From Syntrophomonadaceae bacterium (GTDB lineage Bacteria; Bacillota_D; Dethiobacteria; DTU022), in contig PWUG01000127.1 in NCBI GenBank assembly GCA_003562605.1, positions 1 through 10,078 of the forward strand: a stretch of DNA of 10,078 nucleotides, given 5' to 3'. A program made the translations under genes and the position numbers. Position 1 is the first letter of the stretch, and each line of letters begins with the position of its first letter. The notes beneath the pieces were generated by a model. That model worked only from the letters and a program-made list of their open reading frames with translations. It did not search any database and was not told the DNA's origin. Of the stretch, positions 1 to 6,977 are shown piece after piece.

Positions 1-1
1 A

Positions 2-1447
2 GAAGATATACGCTGGCTGGGGGCAGATTGGGAAGACCGCCTTTTATTCAGCTCAGACTACTTTGAAGTCAAGTACCAGTTCGCCCTGCGCCTGATCAAG
101 GCCGGACGCGCCTATGTCTGTGACTTAAATCAGGATGAAATCAGGGAATACCGGGGCACCCTGACTAAACCGGGAACCGAATGCCCCACCCGCAACCGCT
201 CCGTTGAAGAGAACCTCGACCTATTTGAACGGATGCGCGGAGGCGAATTTCCTAACGGCAGACGGGTGCTAAGGGCTAAGATTGACATGGCTTCAGGAAA
301 CCTGAATATGCGTGATCCCGTTATCTACCGTATCCTGCACGCCGAACATCACCGCACCGGCGACAAGTGGTGCATCTACCCGATGTATGACTTTGATCAT
401 CCCTTTTCCGATGCTCTTGAAGGGATCACCCATTCCCTCTGTTCGATCGAATACACCGACCACCGCCCGCTTTACGACTGGATTGTAGATAATGCAGTCG
501 AACTGATGCCCGAAGTGGTCAGGTTCCGTTCCCGCCAGACCGAATTTGCCCGTCTGAATATGAATTATACAGTTATGAGCAAGCGCAAACTGCGCAGGCT
601 TGTAGAAGAAAACCACGTTGAAGGATGGGACGATCCCCGCATGCCAACCATCGCCGGATTGCGCAGGCGGGGGATAACCCCGCAGGCAATCGCCGATTTC
701 CAGGAACGTGTCGGGGTATCGAGAGCGGACAGTACTGTCGACTTGGCCTTATTAGAACACTGTATCCGCCAGGAGCTCGAAACCACGGCACCCCGCCTGA
801 TGGCTGTGCTCGATCCTGTCAAAGTGGTAATCACTAACTGGCCTGCCGGAAAAACTGAGCTGTGCGAAATGGAAAACATTCCGGGTGCCGAAAATGCCGG
901 CACCCGCCAGGTTCCTTTTAGCGGCGAGATCTATATCGAGCGTGATGATTTCATGGAAGAGCCTCCGAAAAAGTTCTTTCGTTTAGCCCCGGGCAGGGAA
1001 GTGAGACTGAAAGGAGCTTATATTATCCGCTGTGACAATGTATTAAAAGATGCCGACGGCAGAATTACTGAACTGCATTGCACTTACGACCCTCAAACCA
1101 AAAGTGGATCAGATACTAGCGGCAAAAAAGTCAAGGGGGTTATCCACTGGGTCTCGGTCGGGCATGCGGCCAGGATAACGGTCAACCTTTACGACACCCT
1201 TTTTACAGTAGAAAACCCCGAACAAGATGATGAAAAAGATTTTATCAGCCATATTAACCCCAATTCACTGGTTGTCTGTAAAGATGTGCCTGCTGAACCG
1301 GCAGTTGCCGAAGCATCTCCCGGCAGTCGTTTCCAGTTCCTGCGCAAAGCTTATTTCTACCTTGATCCCTTAGCCTCCCGGCACGGAACCCCGGTCTTTA
1401 ACCGTATTGTTCAGCTAAGAGACAGCTGGGCACGGATGAAAAAATAG
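2..1447 (+). CDS. glnS: Glutaminyl-tRNA synthetase, 3' part (5' end outside window)
   Basis: Class I aminoacyl-tRNA synthetase that charges tRNA-Gln with glutamine in the cytoplasm. The frame is open from base 2; the ATG at 233 is internal, because family sequence continues upstream ([22 protein letters not shown]). About 83 residues, including the HIGH motif, should lie off the window, judged by alignment from memory with E. coli GlnRS (554 aa); 481 residues are present. Hallmarks seen: [40 protein letters not shown], the KMSKS-equivalent VMSKR at 572-586, [12 protein letters not shown], then the two anticodon-binding beta-barrels with RQVPFSGEI and KGVIHWVS, and a complete C-terminus [12 protein letters not shown]. 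The downstream transporter starts 21 bp after the stop, so the two are probably co-transcribed. Most Bacillota use Glu-tRNA amidation instead, so glnS here was probably acquired by transfer at some point (inference). Confidence 0.97.
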   Translation, partial: EDIRWLGADWEDRLLFSSDYFEVKYQFALRLIKAGRAYVCDLNQDEIREYRGTLTKPGTECPTRNRSVEENLDLFERMRGGEFPNGRRVLRAKIDMASGNLNMRDPVIYRILHAEHHRTGDKWCIYPMYDFDHPFSDALEGITHSLCSIEYTDHRPLYDWIVDNAVELMPEVVRFRSRQTEFARLNMNYTVMSKRKLRRLVEENHVEGWDDPRMPTIAGLRRRGITPQAIADFQERVGVSRADSTVDLALLEHCIRQELETTAPRLMAVLDPVKVVITNWPAGKTELCEMENIPGAENAGTRQVPFSGEIYIERDDFMEEPPKKFFRLAPGREVRLKGAYIIRCDNVLKDADGRITELHCTYDPQTKSGSDTSGKKVKGVIHWVSVGHAARITVNLYDTLFTVENPEQDDEKDFISHINPNSLVVCKDVPAEPAVAEASPGSRFQFLRKAYFYLDPLASRHGTPVFNRIVQLRDSWARMKK

Positions 1448-1468
1448 CGCATTGAGACGGAGGAATCG

Positions 1469-2854
1469 ATGGAACAGAAAACAGCGGCCTCTCTGCCTCT
1501 TGCCGGACAACTGCTTTACGCATCAGGAAGCGCAGCCTTTACAATGCTCGAGCGGTTAATCCTGCTCTACGTGCCTTTCTACTACCTGCCCCCCGGGGAA
1601 TTTAATCTTCCCAACCTAATTTATGATCGCACTTATTTAGGCCTTCTCACTGTGCTAGGTGGCGCCCTTTTGATTGGCCGCATATTTGATGGTTTTGCCG
1701 ATCCGATTATTGCTTCTTTAAGCGACAATAACAGGTCCCGCCTGGGGCGCCGCAAACTATTTTTAATTATTGGCGGACTGCCCCTGGCGCTTTCGGCCTT
1801 ACTCGTCTTTCATCCGCCCGATTTAACCGGCCCATCTTTTTTCAACGGTTTGTGGCTCAGCTTTTTCATGACCTTTTTTTACCTGGCCTTTACTTCCTAC
1901 GTCAACCCCTTCCTGGCTTTGCTGCCTGAACTGGGCCACAACAATGTCCTGCGTATAAATCTCTCGACGATGATTGCCTTCTTCGGCCTGATCGGTATGG
2001 TACTTGTCGCGGTGCTCTTTCCCCTTTTGACAGGCAGTATGCAGGATACGGGCATTGATTTACGTACAGCTTACCGTTACACGGCCGGGATTTTTGCCGT
2101 CTTCTCCGTTATCCTGTTATACACGGCAACGATGGGATTCAATGAAAGGGTGCACACCCTGCCTGCGGAGGCGCCGCGGATAGGGACATGGCAATCTCTG
2201 CGCCATACCTTTGGGATTAAGCCTTTTCGCATATTTCTATGCGGTGAAATATTCCTTCAGTTTGCCATGAATACAGTAACCCTGGGCTTAATCTATTATG
2301 CTGTGGTTCTCTTCCGGATGGACGAACGTTTTATGATTGTCCTGGCCGGCCTGACTATCGGGGGAGCTTTGCTATGCTTTCCGCTGGTCAATATTCTGGC
2401 CAAAAAAGCAGGAAAGAAAAGGGTAATCACTACCGGGGTTCTAACTCTTGCTGTTAGCGGATTGGTAATCTTCCTGCTCTCATTTAACATGGCCGGCATC
2501 TATTTTTATATCAGCATGGCCATGTTTTTTTTGGCCGGGTTTCCGCTTGCTGTCCTGACCATTTTGATCAATCCGACCATAGCCGACCTGGCCCGGGCTG
2601 ACTATTATAAGACCAGGCAGCGCCGTGAAGCAATGTTTTTTGGTGCCCGGGCGATACCGCTGAAACTTACCATCGCCATGGCCGGTGTTGTCTTCGCTTA
2701 CCTTCTTTCTGCCTTCGGAAGAGACATTGCTCAGCCGCTGGGCATCCAACTAAGTGCTTTTGTTGTTGTTGTTGCCGCACTGGGCAGTTTCATGTGCTTC
2801 AGACTTTATCCCGAACAGCAGGTATTGGAAGCCCTGCAGGATGAAGAAACCTGA
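1469..2854 (+). CDS. GPH-family (MFS_2) sugar/cation symporter
   Basis: A 461-residue polytopic membrane protein of the glycoside-pentoside-hexuronide:cation symporter family within the major facilitator superfamily. Residues 70-97 carry the family signature after helix 2, seen as GRIFDGFADPI followed by SLSDNNRSRLGRRK (compare the usual DAxxDPxxGxxSDxxxxxxGRR). About twelve hydrophobic segments alternate with short polar loops. A long central loop near residues 225-250 separates the two halves. A second-half loop carries a KKAGKKR charge cluster. The ATG at 1469 is preceded by GGAGGA with 4 bp to the start, and the gene sits 21 bp after glnS, so it probably shares its transcript. Substrate cannot be read from the sequence: the family moves sugars such as melibiose, xylosides or glucuronides with Na+ or H+, but no sugar hydrolase gene lies beside it here. 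Length is normal for the family and nothing looks broken. Confidence 0.88.
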   Translation: MEQKTAASLPLAGQLLYASGSAAFTMLERLILLYVPFYYLPPGEFNLPNLIYDRTYLGLLTVLGGALLIGRIFDGFADPIIASLSDNNRSRLGRRKLFLIIGGLPLALSALLVFHPPDLTGPSFFNGLWLSFFMTFFYLAFTSYVNPFLALLPELGHNNVLRINLSTMIAFFGLIGMVLVAVLFPLLTGSMQDTGIDLRTAYRYTAGIFAVFSVILLYTATMGFNERVHTLPAEAPRIGTWQSLRHTFGIKPFRIFLCGEIFLQFAMNTVTLGLIYYAVVLFRMDERFMIVLAGLTIGGALLCFPLVNILAKKAGKKRVITTGVLTLAVSGLVIFLLSFNMAGIYFYISMAMFFLAGFPLAVLTILINPTIADLARADYYKTRQRREAMFFGARAIPLKLTIAMAGVVFAYLLSAFGRDIAQPLGIQLSAFVVVVAALGSFMCFRLYPEQQVLEALQDEET

Positions 2855-2864
2855 TCTCAGGTTT
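2847..2864 (+). terminator. Hairpin spanning the transporter stop codon, possible weak terminator
   Basis: AAACCTGA (2847-2854) and TCAGGTTT (2857-2864) are perfect 8-base inverted arms two bases apart, best folded as a 7-bp stem with an ATCT loop. The TGA stop codon is the end of the left arm. The RNA after it is only moderately U-rich (GUUACAUUUGAC), so intrinsic termination would be inefficient. It may instead protect the 3' end of a processed message. Confidence 0.45.
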
Positions 2865-2893
2865 GTTACATTTGACTAATTGGGAGGTAAAAT
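2865..2893 (+). promoter_or_regulatory. Possible promoter of the LapA-domain gene
   Basis: GTTACA (2865-2870) and TAAAAT (2888-2893) lie 17 bp apart, with 4/6 and 5/6 matches to the SigA consensus. An alternative -35, TTGACT at 2872-2877, is closer to consensus but only 10 bp from this -10, so it would need another -10 that I do not see. The transcript would have a leader of about 65 bases. Confidence 0.3.
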
Positions 2894-2965
2894 AGCTGCT
2901 GCCGGTTAATTAGTAAGGATAAGGAAACAGGCAAATCAACTTTTAATTGAAACGGGGGGAAGAAA

Positions 2966-3163
2966 ATGAAACCGAAAGTAATTGTCATTCTGGTGCTCGT
3001 AGTCCTTTTTTTAATTATTTTGGCTCAAAATACTCATGTAATTACCCTGAATTTACTCTTTTGGACGATATCGATGTCTCAAATTATTCTTATAGCTTTT
3101 ACCCTGCTCGGGGGCTTTATCATCGGTTACCTGACTTCGTTGTTAACAGGTAAAAGTAAATAG
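2966..3163 (+). CDS. LapA-domain (DUF1049) small membrane protein
   Basis: A 65-residue protein with two membrane helices, about residues 4-20 and 37-60, joined by a short loop. The loop and its flanks carry the family pattern AQNTHVITLNLLFW, i.e. A-x-N-x3-V plus an LFW patch, typical of the LapA / lipopolysaccharide assembly protein A domain (PF06305). The second helix has the usual GGFIIGYL glycine pattern, and a short basic tail (KSK) ends it. In Gram-negatives the E. coli relative takes part in regulating LPS synthesis. In Gram-positives the role of these miniproteins is not known, and no LPS function should be assumed. The ATG at 2966 has a GGGGGGA ribosome binding site at 2954-2960. A frame starting at 2947 overlaps it but is a shadow. 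It probably forms its own short unit, with possible read-through into asnS 113 bp downstream. Confidence 0.8.
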   Translation: MKPKVIVILVLVVLFLIILAQNTHVITLNLLFWTISMSQIILIAFTLLGGFIIGYLTSLLTGKSK

Positions 3164-3203
3164 TTGATTACGGCTCAAAAATTAATTTGCCGGAACGGGT
3201 AAG

Positions 3204-3269
3204 CCCCTCAACCTGCCTTCCTTTTCAGAGTCTGTACTTTTAGGTATACTTAATACAAAAGTTGAGGGG
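3204..3269 (+). promoter_or_regulatory. Inverted repeat whose 3' arm covers the asnS ribosome binding site
   Basis: CCCCTCAAC (3204-3212) is perfectly complementary to GTTGAGGGG (3261-3269). The right arm contains the asnS Shine-Dalgarno sequence, 7 bases before the ATG. The asnS promoter lies between the arms. Read-through RNA from upstream would therefore contain both arms and could hide the site, while RNA started at the asnS promoter would lack the left arm. Pairing across a 48-base gap is uncertain. Confidence 0.4.
3222..3250 (+). promoter_or_regulatory. asnS promoter (SigA type)
   Basis: TTTTCA (3222-3227) and TATACT (3245-3250) are 17 bp apart, with 4/6 and 5/6 consensus matches. The predicted start is near 3257, giving a leader of about 20 bases that holds just the ribosome binding site. 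Such a leader leaves no room for a T-box. Confidence 0.6.
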
Positions 3270-3276
3270 GATAAGA

Positions 3277-4671
3277 ATGGAAAAAATAACAGTCAGGCAG
3301 CTTGTTCAAGATGCTGAGACGTATGCAGATAAACAGGTAATCGTGAACGGGTGGGTCAGAAATAACCGCGACCAGAAAGCATTCGGTTTTATTGCCTTAA
3401 ATGACGGTACCCATTTTACCCCGGTTCAGATTGTCTACGAGAAAGATCTAATATCCAACTTTGATCAGGTAGCCAGTCTGAACGTTGGCTCTGCGATAAG
3501 CGTAGCCGGACGGTTGGTGCTGACCCCGGGAGCCAGGCAGCCCTTTGAAATTAAAGCCAGTAAGGTTAACCTGGAAGGGAGCTCCCCCGAGGATTATCCG
3601 ATCCAGCCTAAACGGCACAGCCGGGAGTTTTTAAGAGAAATAGCCCACCTGCGCCCGCGGACTAATCTGTTTACAGCCGTTTTCAGGGTCCGTTCGCTGC
3701 TATCTTTTGCTATCCATCAATTCTTTCAGGAAAAGGGTTTTATCTATCTGCATGCTCCGATCATTACAGCCAACGACGCTGAAGGAGCAGGTGAACTCTT
3801 CAGGGTGACAACCCTTGGCCCCAAAACACTCCCGTTGACAGAAGAAGGAAAAGTTGACTACTCGGGAGATTTCTTTGGTAAAAAAGCAAACCTTACCGTC
3901 AGCGGCCAACTGGAAGCGGAAGCTTTCGCCCTGGCTTTCAGGGATGTTTACACTTTCGGCCCAACTTTCAGGGCTGAAAACTCCAATACACCCCGGCACG
4001 CAGCTGAATTTTGGATGATCGAGCCCGAAATTGCCTTTGCCGATTTAAATGATAATATGGATCTGGCTGAAGAAATGATCAAGTATTTGATCAGCAGTAT
4101 CCTGGAAAAGGCCGAAGTTGAGATGGCCTTTTTCAACCAGTTTGTCGACAAAGGTTTGCAGGAAAGGTTAAAGAATATTTTAACCGCTGAATTTACCCGC
4201 ATCACCTATTCTGAGGCTATAGAAGTTCTTCAGAAAGCGAAGGAGAAATTTGAATATCCGGTAGAATGGGGTAAAGACCTGCAGACCGAGCATGAGCGTT
4301 ACCTGACAGAAAAAGTTTTTCACAAGCCGGTCTTTGTCTCCGACTACCCCAGGGAGATCAAGGCTTTTTACATGCGCCTGAATGATGATCATAAAACAGT
4401 TGCCGCTATGGATCTGCTGGTACCCGGAGTTGGTGAAATCATTGGCGGGAGCCAGAGAGAAGAGCGGGAGGATATCCTGGTAAAAAGGATGGCCGATTTT
4501 AACATTGAACCCGGAGATTTGCAGTGGTACCTGGACCTTCGCAAGTATGGCGGGGTTAAGCATTCCGGTTTCGGGCTCGGCTTTGAAAGGGTAATCATGT
4601 ATGTTACCGGTGTCAGCAATATCAGGGATGTTATTCCCTTCCCCAGGACGGTTAACTCCTGCGAGTTTTAA
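3277..4671 (+). CDS. asnS: Asparaginyl-tRNA synthetase
   Basis: Class IIb synthetase that joins asparagine to tRNA-Asn in the cytoplasm. The product of 464 residues has full family length. Residues 1-105 form the OB-fold anticodon-binding domain ([18 protein letters not shown]). The catalytic domain follows, with motif 1 around 135-165, [10 protein letters not shown] at 209-218, motif 2 [19 protein letters not shown] at 231-249, and motif 3 [15 protein letters not shown] at 431-445. It ends in the AsnRS-typical RDVIPFPRT. The AEFWMIEPE stretch and the TPRH loop favour AsnRS over AspRS. The ATG at 3277 is chosen because GAGGGGG sits 6 bp before it; a TTG at 3262 lies inside or before that site and would add five residues. 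The gene has its own promoter. Its stop codon lies within a hairpin and it converges on the methyltransferase gene 27 bp away. Confidence 0.97.
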   Translation: MEKITVRQLVQDAETYADKQVIVNGWVRNNRDQKAFGFIALNDGTHFTPVQIVYEKDLISNFDQVASLNVGSAISVAGRLVLTPGARQPFEIKASKVNLEGSSPEDYPIQPKRHSREFLREIAHLRPRTNLFTAVFRVRSLLSFAIHQFFQEKGFIYLHAPIITANDAEGAGELFRVTTLGPKTLPLTEEGKVDYSGDFFGKKANLTVSGQLEAEAFALAFRDVYTFGPTFRAENSNTPRHAAEFWMIEPEIAFADLNDNMDLAEEMIKYLISSILEKAEVEMAFFNQFVDKGLQERLKNILTAEFTRITYSEAIEVLQKAKEKFEYPVEWGKDLQTEHERYLTEKVFHKPVFVSDYPREIKAFYMRLNDDHKTVAAMDLLVPGVGEIIGGSQREEREDILVKRMADFNIEPGDLQWYLDLRKYGGVKHSGFGLGFERVIMYVTGVSNIRDVIPFPRTVNSCEF

Positions 4672-4675
4672 CCGT
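4648..4675. terminator. Strong hairpin spanning the asnS stop codon
   Basis: ACGGTTAACTC at 4648-4658 pairs with GAGTT (4663-4667) and AACCGT (4670-4675). This gives an 11-bp stem with a two-base TT bulge and a CTGC loop. The asnS TAA (4669-4671) is inside the right arm. No T run follows on either strand, so it is not a standard intrinsic terminator. Its place between convergent genes suggests a 3'-end stabiliser or a terminator dependent on other factors. Confidence 0.45.
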
Positions 4676-4698
4676 AGAAAGCCTGCCCCCGATGGATT

Positions 4699-5475
4699 CT
4701 AATACGGGCCAGATCCCTGTACCTTTTCTGCAACAAAAGTAAGTTTTTGTTCAGAGCCGTTTGTCGGTTCCAGGCTGAAAGTGGGGTAGAGACCGAGCAG
4801 AGAAAAACCGGTTTTATCCAAAAGGTTAATGATCAGGTCCGGTTCGTAATCTTTTTCCTGGTGCTGCTCCTGGAATTTTTTAAAAAGGCCGCTATCGGTA
4901 CGGCTGAATACCGTCAGCAGAACTGACCAAAGATTATTTTTGGAACAGTAACCGGTTTCCCAGATCAACACAAAATCTTCCTCATCAGCCCAGCATACAT
5001 TGCTGTCCTTATCTCCGGCTCGCAGTCTCGGGCGGGTCAGGTCGAAAATAAAAAGCGCGCCGGGATTAAGCACAGCATAGACCTTTAACAGGGCCTGCTC
5101 TAACTGCTGTTCACTTAAAATATAGTTAAGGCCGTCTTGAAATAGAAGGGCCAGATCGTATTTCTCCGGCAGTTCAAGCAGGCATAGGTCCGACTGATAA
5201 AAAGCGACATCTAAGTTTTTCCGGGCCGCTTTAAGGCGAGCCCGGGTGAGCATGGCTGCGGATAGATCTACCCCGGCAACTTTATAGCCTCGTCCGGCGA
5301 AAGGCAAAGTTGAGCTTCCCGTACCGCAGGCCAGATCAACCAGGGAGCGGGGGTTTTTTGCAAAGTGATCCAGCAACTGCTCAACATAATCGGCCCAGCT
5401 ATCATAATCCACTCCGCACATCACCTGGTCATAAATACCGGCAAAGCCGGCATAGGGCTCATTAACCTTTTTCAC
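4699..5475 (-). CDS. Class I SAM-dependent methyltransferase
   Basis: A 258-residue soluble protein with the Rossmann-like methyltransferase fold. Motif I is VDLACGTGSSTLPFA at residues 46-60, binding S-adenosylmethionine. It is followed by VAGVDLSAAML at 67-77 (Asp70 expected to hold the ribose hydroxyls), then FYQSDLCLLELP with Asp96, and DLALLFQDGLNYI at 107-119. The N-terminal YAGFAGIYDQVM and the second half with FIFDLTRP match the common small Bacillota methyltransferases of the YqeM/Methyltransf_25 type. The substrate cannot be told. The start is a GTG at 5475; AAAGGAG lies 13 bp upstream, rather far, but no other in-frame start fits better. It is divergent from the metallopeptidase gene and convergent with asnS, so it is probably a single-gene unit. 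Confidence 0.85.
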   Translation of the reverse strand: MKKVNEPYAGFAGIYDQVMCGVDYDSWADYVEQLLDHFAKNPRSLVDLACGTGSSTLPFAGRGYKVAGVDLSAAMLTRARLKAARKNLDVAFYQSDLCLLELPEKYDLALLFQDGLNYILSEQQLEQALLKVYAVLNPGALFIFDLTRPRLRAGDKDSNVCWADEEDFVLIWETGYCSKNNLWSVLLTVFSRTDSGLFKKFQEQHQEKDYEPDLIINLLDKTGFSLLGLYPTFSLEPTNGSEQKLTFVAEKVQGSGPY

Positions 5476-5551
5476 AGTAGTTGTAGCGCTCCTTTTTATC
5501 TGGCAGATTGAGCTATTTTAAGGAAAGAACTAATCAATCGAACTAAGTTTA

Positions 5552-5581
5552 ATTATAATAGCTGGTATTGTAGATAGGCAA
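5552..5581 (-). promoter_or_regulatory. Probable promoter of the methyltransferase gene
   Basis: On the minus strand, TTGCCT (5576-5581) and a perfect TATAAT (5552-5557) are separated by 18 bp. Transcription would start near 5545 and leave a leader of about 70 bases before the GTG at 5475. Confidence 0.5.
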
Positions 5582-5672
5582 GCCAATCGATGATATGCTA
5601 TATTATGCATTAAGAATTTAAAATATGCCAAGGAGATCTTAAAAATCAGGTTATTCTTGCATGAACATACCA

Positions 5673-5687
5673 TATAATACAGGGTGA
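5673..5687 (+). promoter_or_regulatory. Consensus -10 box abutting the ribosome binding site of the YgjP-type gene
   Basis: A perfect TATAAT at 5673-5678 is followed directly by AGGGTGA (5681-5687), the likely ribosome binding site for the GTG at 5694. If this -10 were used, the RNA would begin near 5685 and lose most of that site. No good -35 is visible at 16-18 bp. An extended -10 (TGCTATATT, 5596-5604) further upstream is the alternative promoter and would leave a normal leader of about 80 bases. Confidence 0.25.
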
Positions 5688-5693
5688 TCAGTT

Positions 5694-6416
5694 GTGGAAA
5701 AACATACTATAAAATATGAAGGAACAACAATTCCCTTCACTCTTGTCAAAAAGAAAGTAAAAAACGTCAATCTCAAGGTTCGTCCCGATTCAACCGTGGT
5801 AGTATCTGCGAACAAAGCAGTGCCTTATGAATTTATCGAGAAACTTGTTATAAAGAGGGCACCATGGATTTTAAAAAATATAATGCATTTTGATGAAAAA
5901 CGAAAGTTGAATTTTAAACGTGAATATGTTAGCGGAGAAATCATTCAATATCTTGGGAAACACTATCTGCTGCAAGTGCTGCCGGAAGGGAGGAAGGAAG
6001 AGATCATTTTAAACGGGGAAAAGATCTTTCTTTTCGTTAAAGATGAAAGCTGTTTTTCCCGAAAAGAGAAGCTCTTTAACCTCTGGTATAAAGAAAACGC
6101 AAAGGTAACCTTTCACGATTCCCTGGAGAGAGTATACCCCGGGGTTATCAAATATGAAATCGAAAAACCTGGTATTACAATCAGGACTATGAAGACCAGG
6201 TGGGGCTCCTGTTCCTGGAACAAGCAGAAGATCACTTTAAACACCGAACTGATGAAAACCCCCTTAGCATGCATCGATTATGTGGTCCTGCACGAGCTGG
6301 CTCACTTCAGAAACCGAAAACACGATGCCCGGTTCTACGAATTTTTAACTGAGCTGATGCCTGATTGGAAAGAGCGGAGATCAGTTCTAAAAAAATCTAT
6401 AAATCAATACTATTAA
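5694..6416 (+). CDS. YgjP-type zinc metallopeptidase (DUF45 / M48-like)
   Basis: A 240-residue soluble protein with the YgjP/WLM-like (PF01863, DUF45) layout. The N-terminal half is a beta-rich region of low conservation with KVRPDSTVVVSAN and KRAPWILKN. The family signature RTMKTRWGSCS at 164-174 follows. The zinc site VVLHELAHFRNRKH at 197-210 has His200 and His204 as ligands, Glu201 as catalytic base and His210 as probable third ligand, and the end is HDARFYEFLTELMPDW. Cellular substrates of this family are not settled; in several bacteria it is found beside type I restriction genes, but none is present here. The GTG start is supported by an in-frame TGA at 5685 and AGGGTGA just before it. 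Codons are visibly more A/T-rich (many AAA, ATT, GAA) than in glnS or the transporter, which could mean transfer. No signal peptide is seen. Confidence 0.88.
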   Translation: MEKHTIKYEGTTIPFTLVKKKVKNVNLKVRPDSTVVVSANKAVPYEFIEKLVIKRAPWILKNIMHFDEKRKLNFKREYVSGEIIQYLGKHYLLQVLPEGRKEEIILNGEKIFLFVKDESCFSRKEKLFNLWYKENAKVTFHDSLERVYPGVIKYEIEKPGITIRTMKTRWGSCSWNKQKITLNTELMKTPLACIDYVVLHELAHFRNRKHDARFYEFLTELMPDWKERRSVLKKSINQYY

Positions 6417-6529
6417 TAAGAGCATGGTGAGGCAGTAATTGTCCTCAGCAGGTTAATGGTTCTATTATTGAAGGCCGGACATCGTGCTTTTTCTTTTGAA
6501 AAGCCGCTCGACAATATTTTCTCGCGCAA

Positions 6530-6562
6530 AGCCGTTTTCGCACCTTTTTAGTTGCAACGGCT
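6530..6562 (-). terminator. Possible terminator of the TetR/membrane-protein operon
   Basis: AGCCGTT (6530-6536) and AACGGCT (6556-6562) form a 7-bp inverted repeat that begins one base after the last gene of the minus-strand operon. An inner GCA/TGC pair can extend the stem. On the minus strand it is followed by only a short TTT, so it would be a weak intrinsic terminator. Confidence 0.3.
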
Positions 6563-6563
6563 C

Positions 6564-6965
6564 CTAATAAATCAGAAATGTAACTACAAGGATTATCAGC
6601 CCGAAGGCAGAAACTCCTAAATCGATTAAAATAATGTCACGACCCTTATCCTTTCTTAACATTCGGGCAACGGTTTTCTGAAACCGGGTGTAATCAAACA
6701 AAAGGGCCAGCGCTTTTAAAGCAGTTAATGAGAATAACACTGTAATATAAATTGAATTAGCGATACCTAAGGTGAAATGGAGATACCAGGTTAGTGCGAT
6801 CAAAGCCAAACCGATCAGGGCTATGATAGTGATCCAGGGCGGACGTTCTTCGGAATAAAACTTTTCGATGAACTGATTTTCATCCCACGGGAGCAGGTGC
6901 ATATATACAGGCTTCAAAAAAGCTGCCAATCCGAAAATAATCCCGAGAACTTTAAAGTAATTCAT
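6564..6965 (-). CDS. Four-helix membrane protein, second of a tandem paralogous pair
   Basis: A 133-residue membrane protein of a family I do not recognise. Predicted helices lie at about 3-25, 44-64, 70-91 and 110-132. Between helices 1 and 2 there is a charged loop (PWDENQFIEKFYSEERPPW), and between helices 3 and 4 a basic stretch (DYTRFQKTVARMLRKDKGRD), which suggests both loops or ends face distinct sides. It aligns end to end with the gene just upstream: shared MNYF start, a K/R-P in helix 1, a P-x-W before helix 2, WYxHFT at 60-65, ITxLxSLTxxK at 74-84, LFxYxxF and RxLxxD. A TGAGGAGG sequence provides both the upstream stop and this gene's ribosome binding site, leaving 12 bp between the genes. 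It is the last gene of the TetR operon and is expected to be controlled by it. No transport or enzymatic motif was seen. Confidence 0.8.
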   Translation of the reverse strand: MNYFKVLGIIFGLAAFLKPVYMHLLPWDENQFIEKFYSEERPPWITIIALIGLALIALTWYLHFTLGIANSIYITVLFSLTALKALALLFDYTRFQKTVARMLRKDKGRDIILIDLGVSAFGLIILVVTFLIY

Positions 6966-6977
6966 ATTAGTGCCTCC

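Noticed and set aside
565..903. Minus-strand frames of 70-112 codons inside glnS and asnS
   Set aside because: They are antisense shadows of strongly conserved synthetase genes, with no ribosome binding sites or known motifs.
233..1447. Complete short GlnRS starting at the ATG at 233
   Set aside because: Clear GlnRS sequence continues in frame upstream to base 2, so the gene is cut by the window edge and not naturally short.
3262..3276. Earlier TTG start for asnS
   Set aside because: The TTG overlaps the GAGGGGG ribosome binding site, which is correctly spaced for the ATG at 3277; the extra residues MRGIR are not family-like.
3164..3276. T-box riboswitch in front of asnS
   Set aside because: Only 113 bp are available, no T-box consensus or terminator/antiterminator pair is visible, and the promoter lies about 30 bp from the start codon.
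5661..5687. Eight-codon upstream frame before the YgjP-type gene
   Set aside because: The nearest AAGGAG (5630-5635) is too far away (25 bases) and the frame is too short to judge; likely chance.
6456..6551. 31-codon plus-strand frame after the YgjP-type gene
   Set aside because: Weak ribosome binding site, no recognisable pattern, and it runs through the likely terminator stem of the opposite operon.
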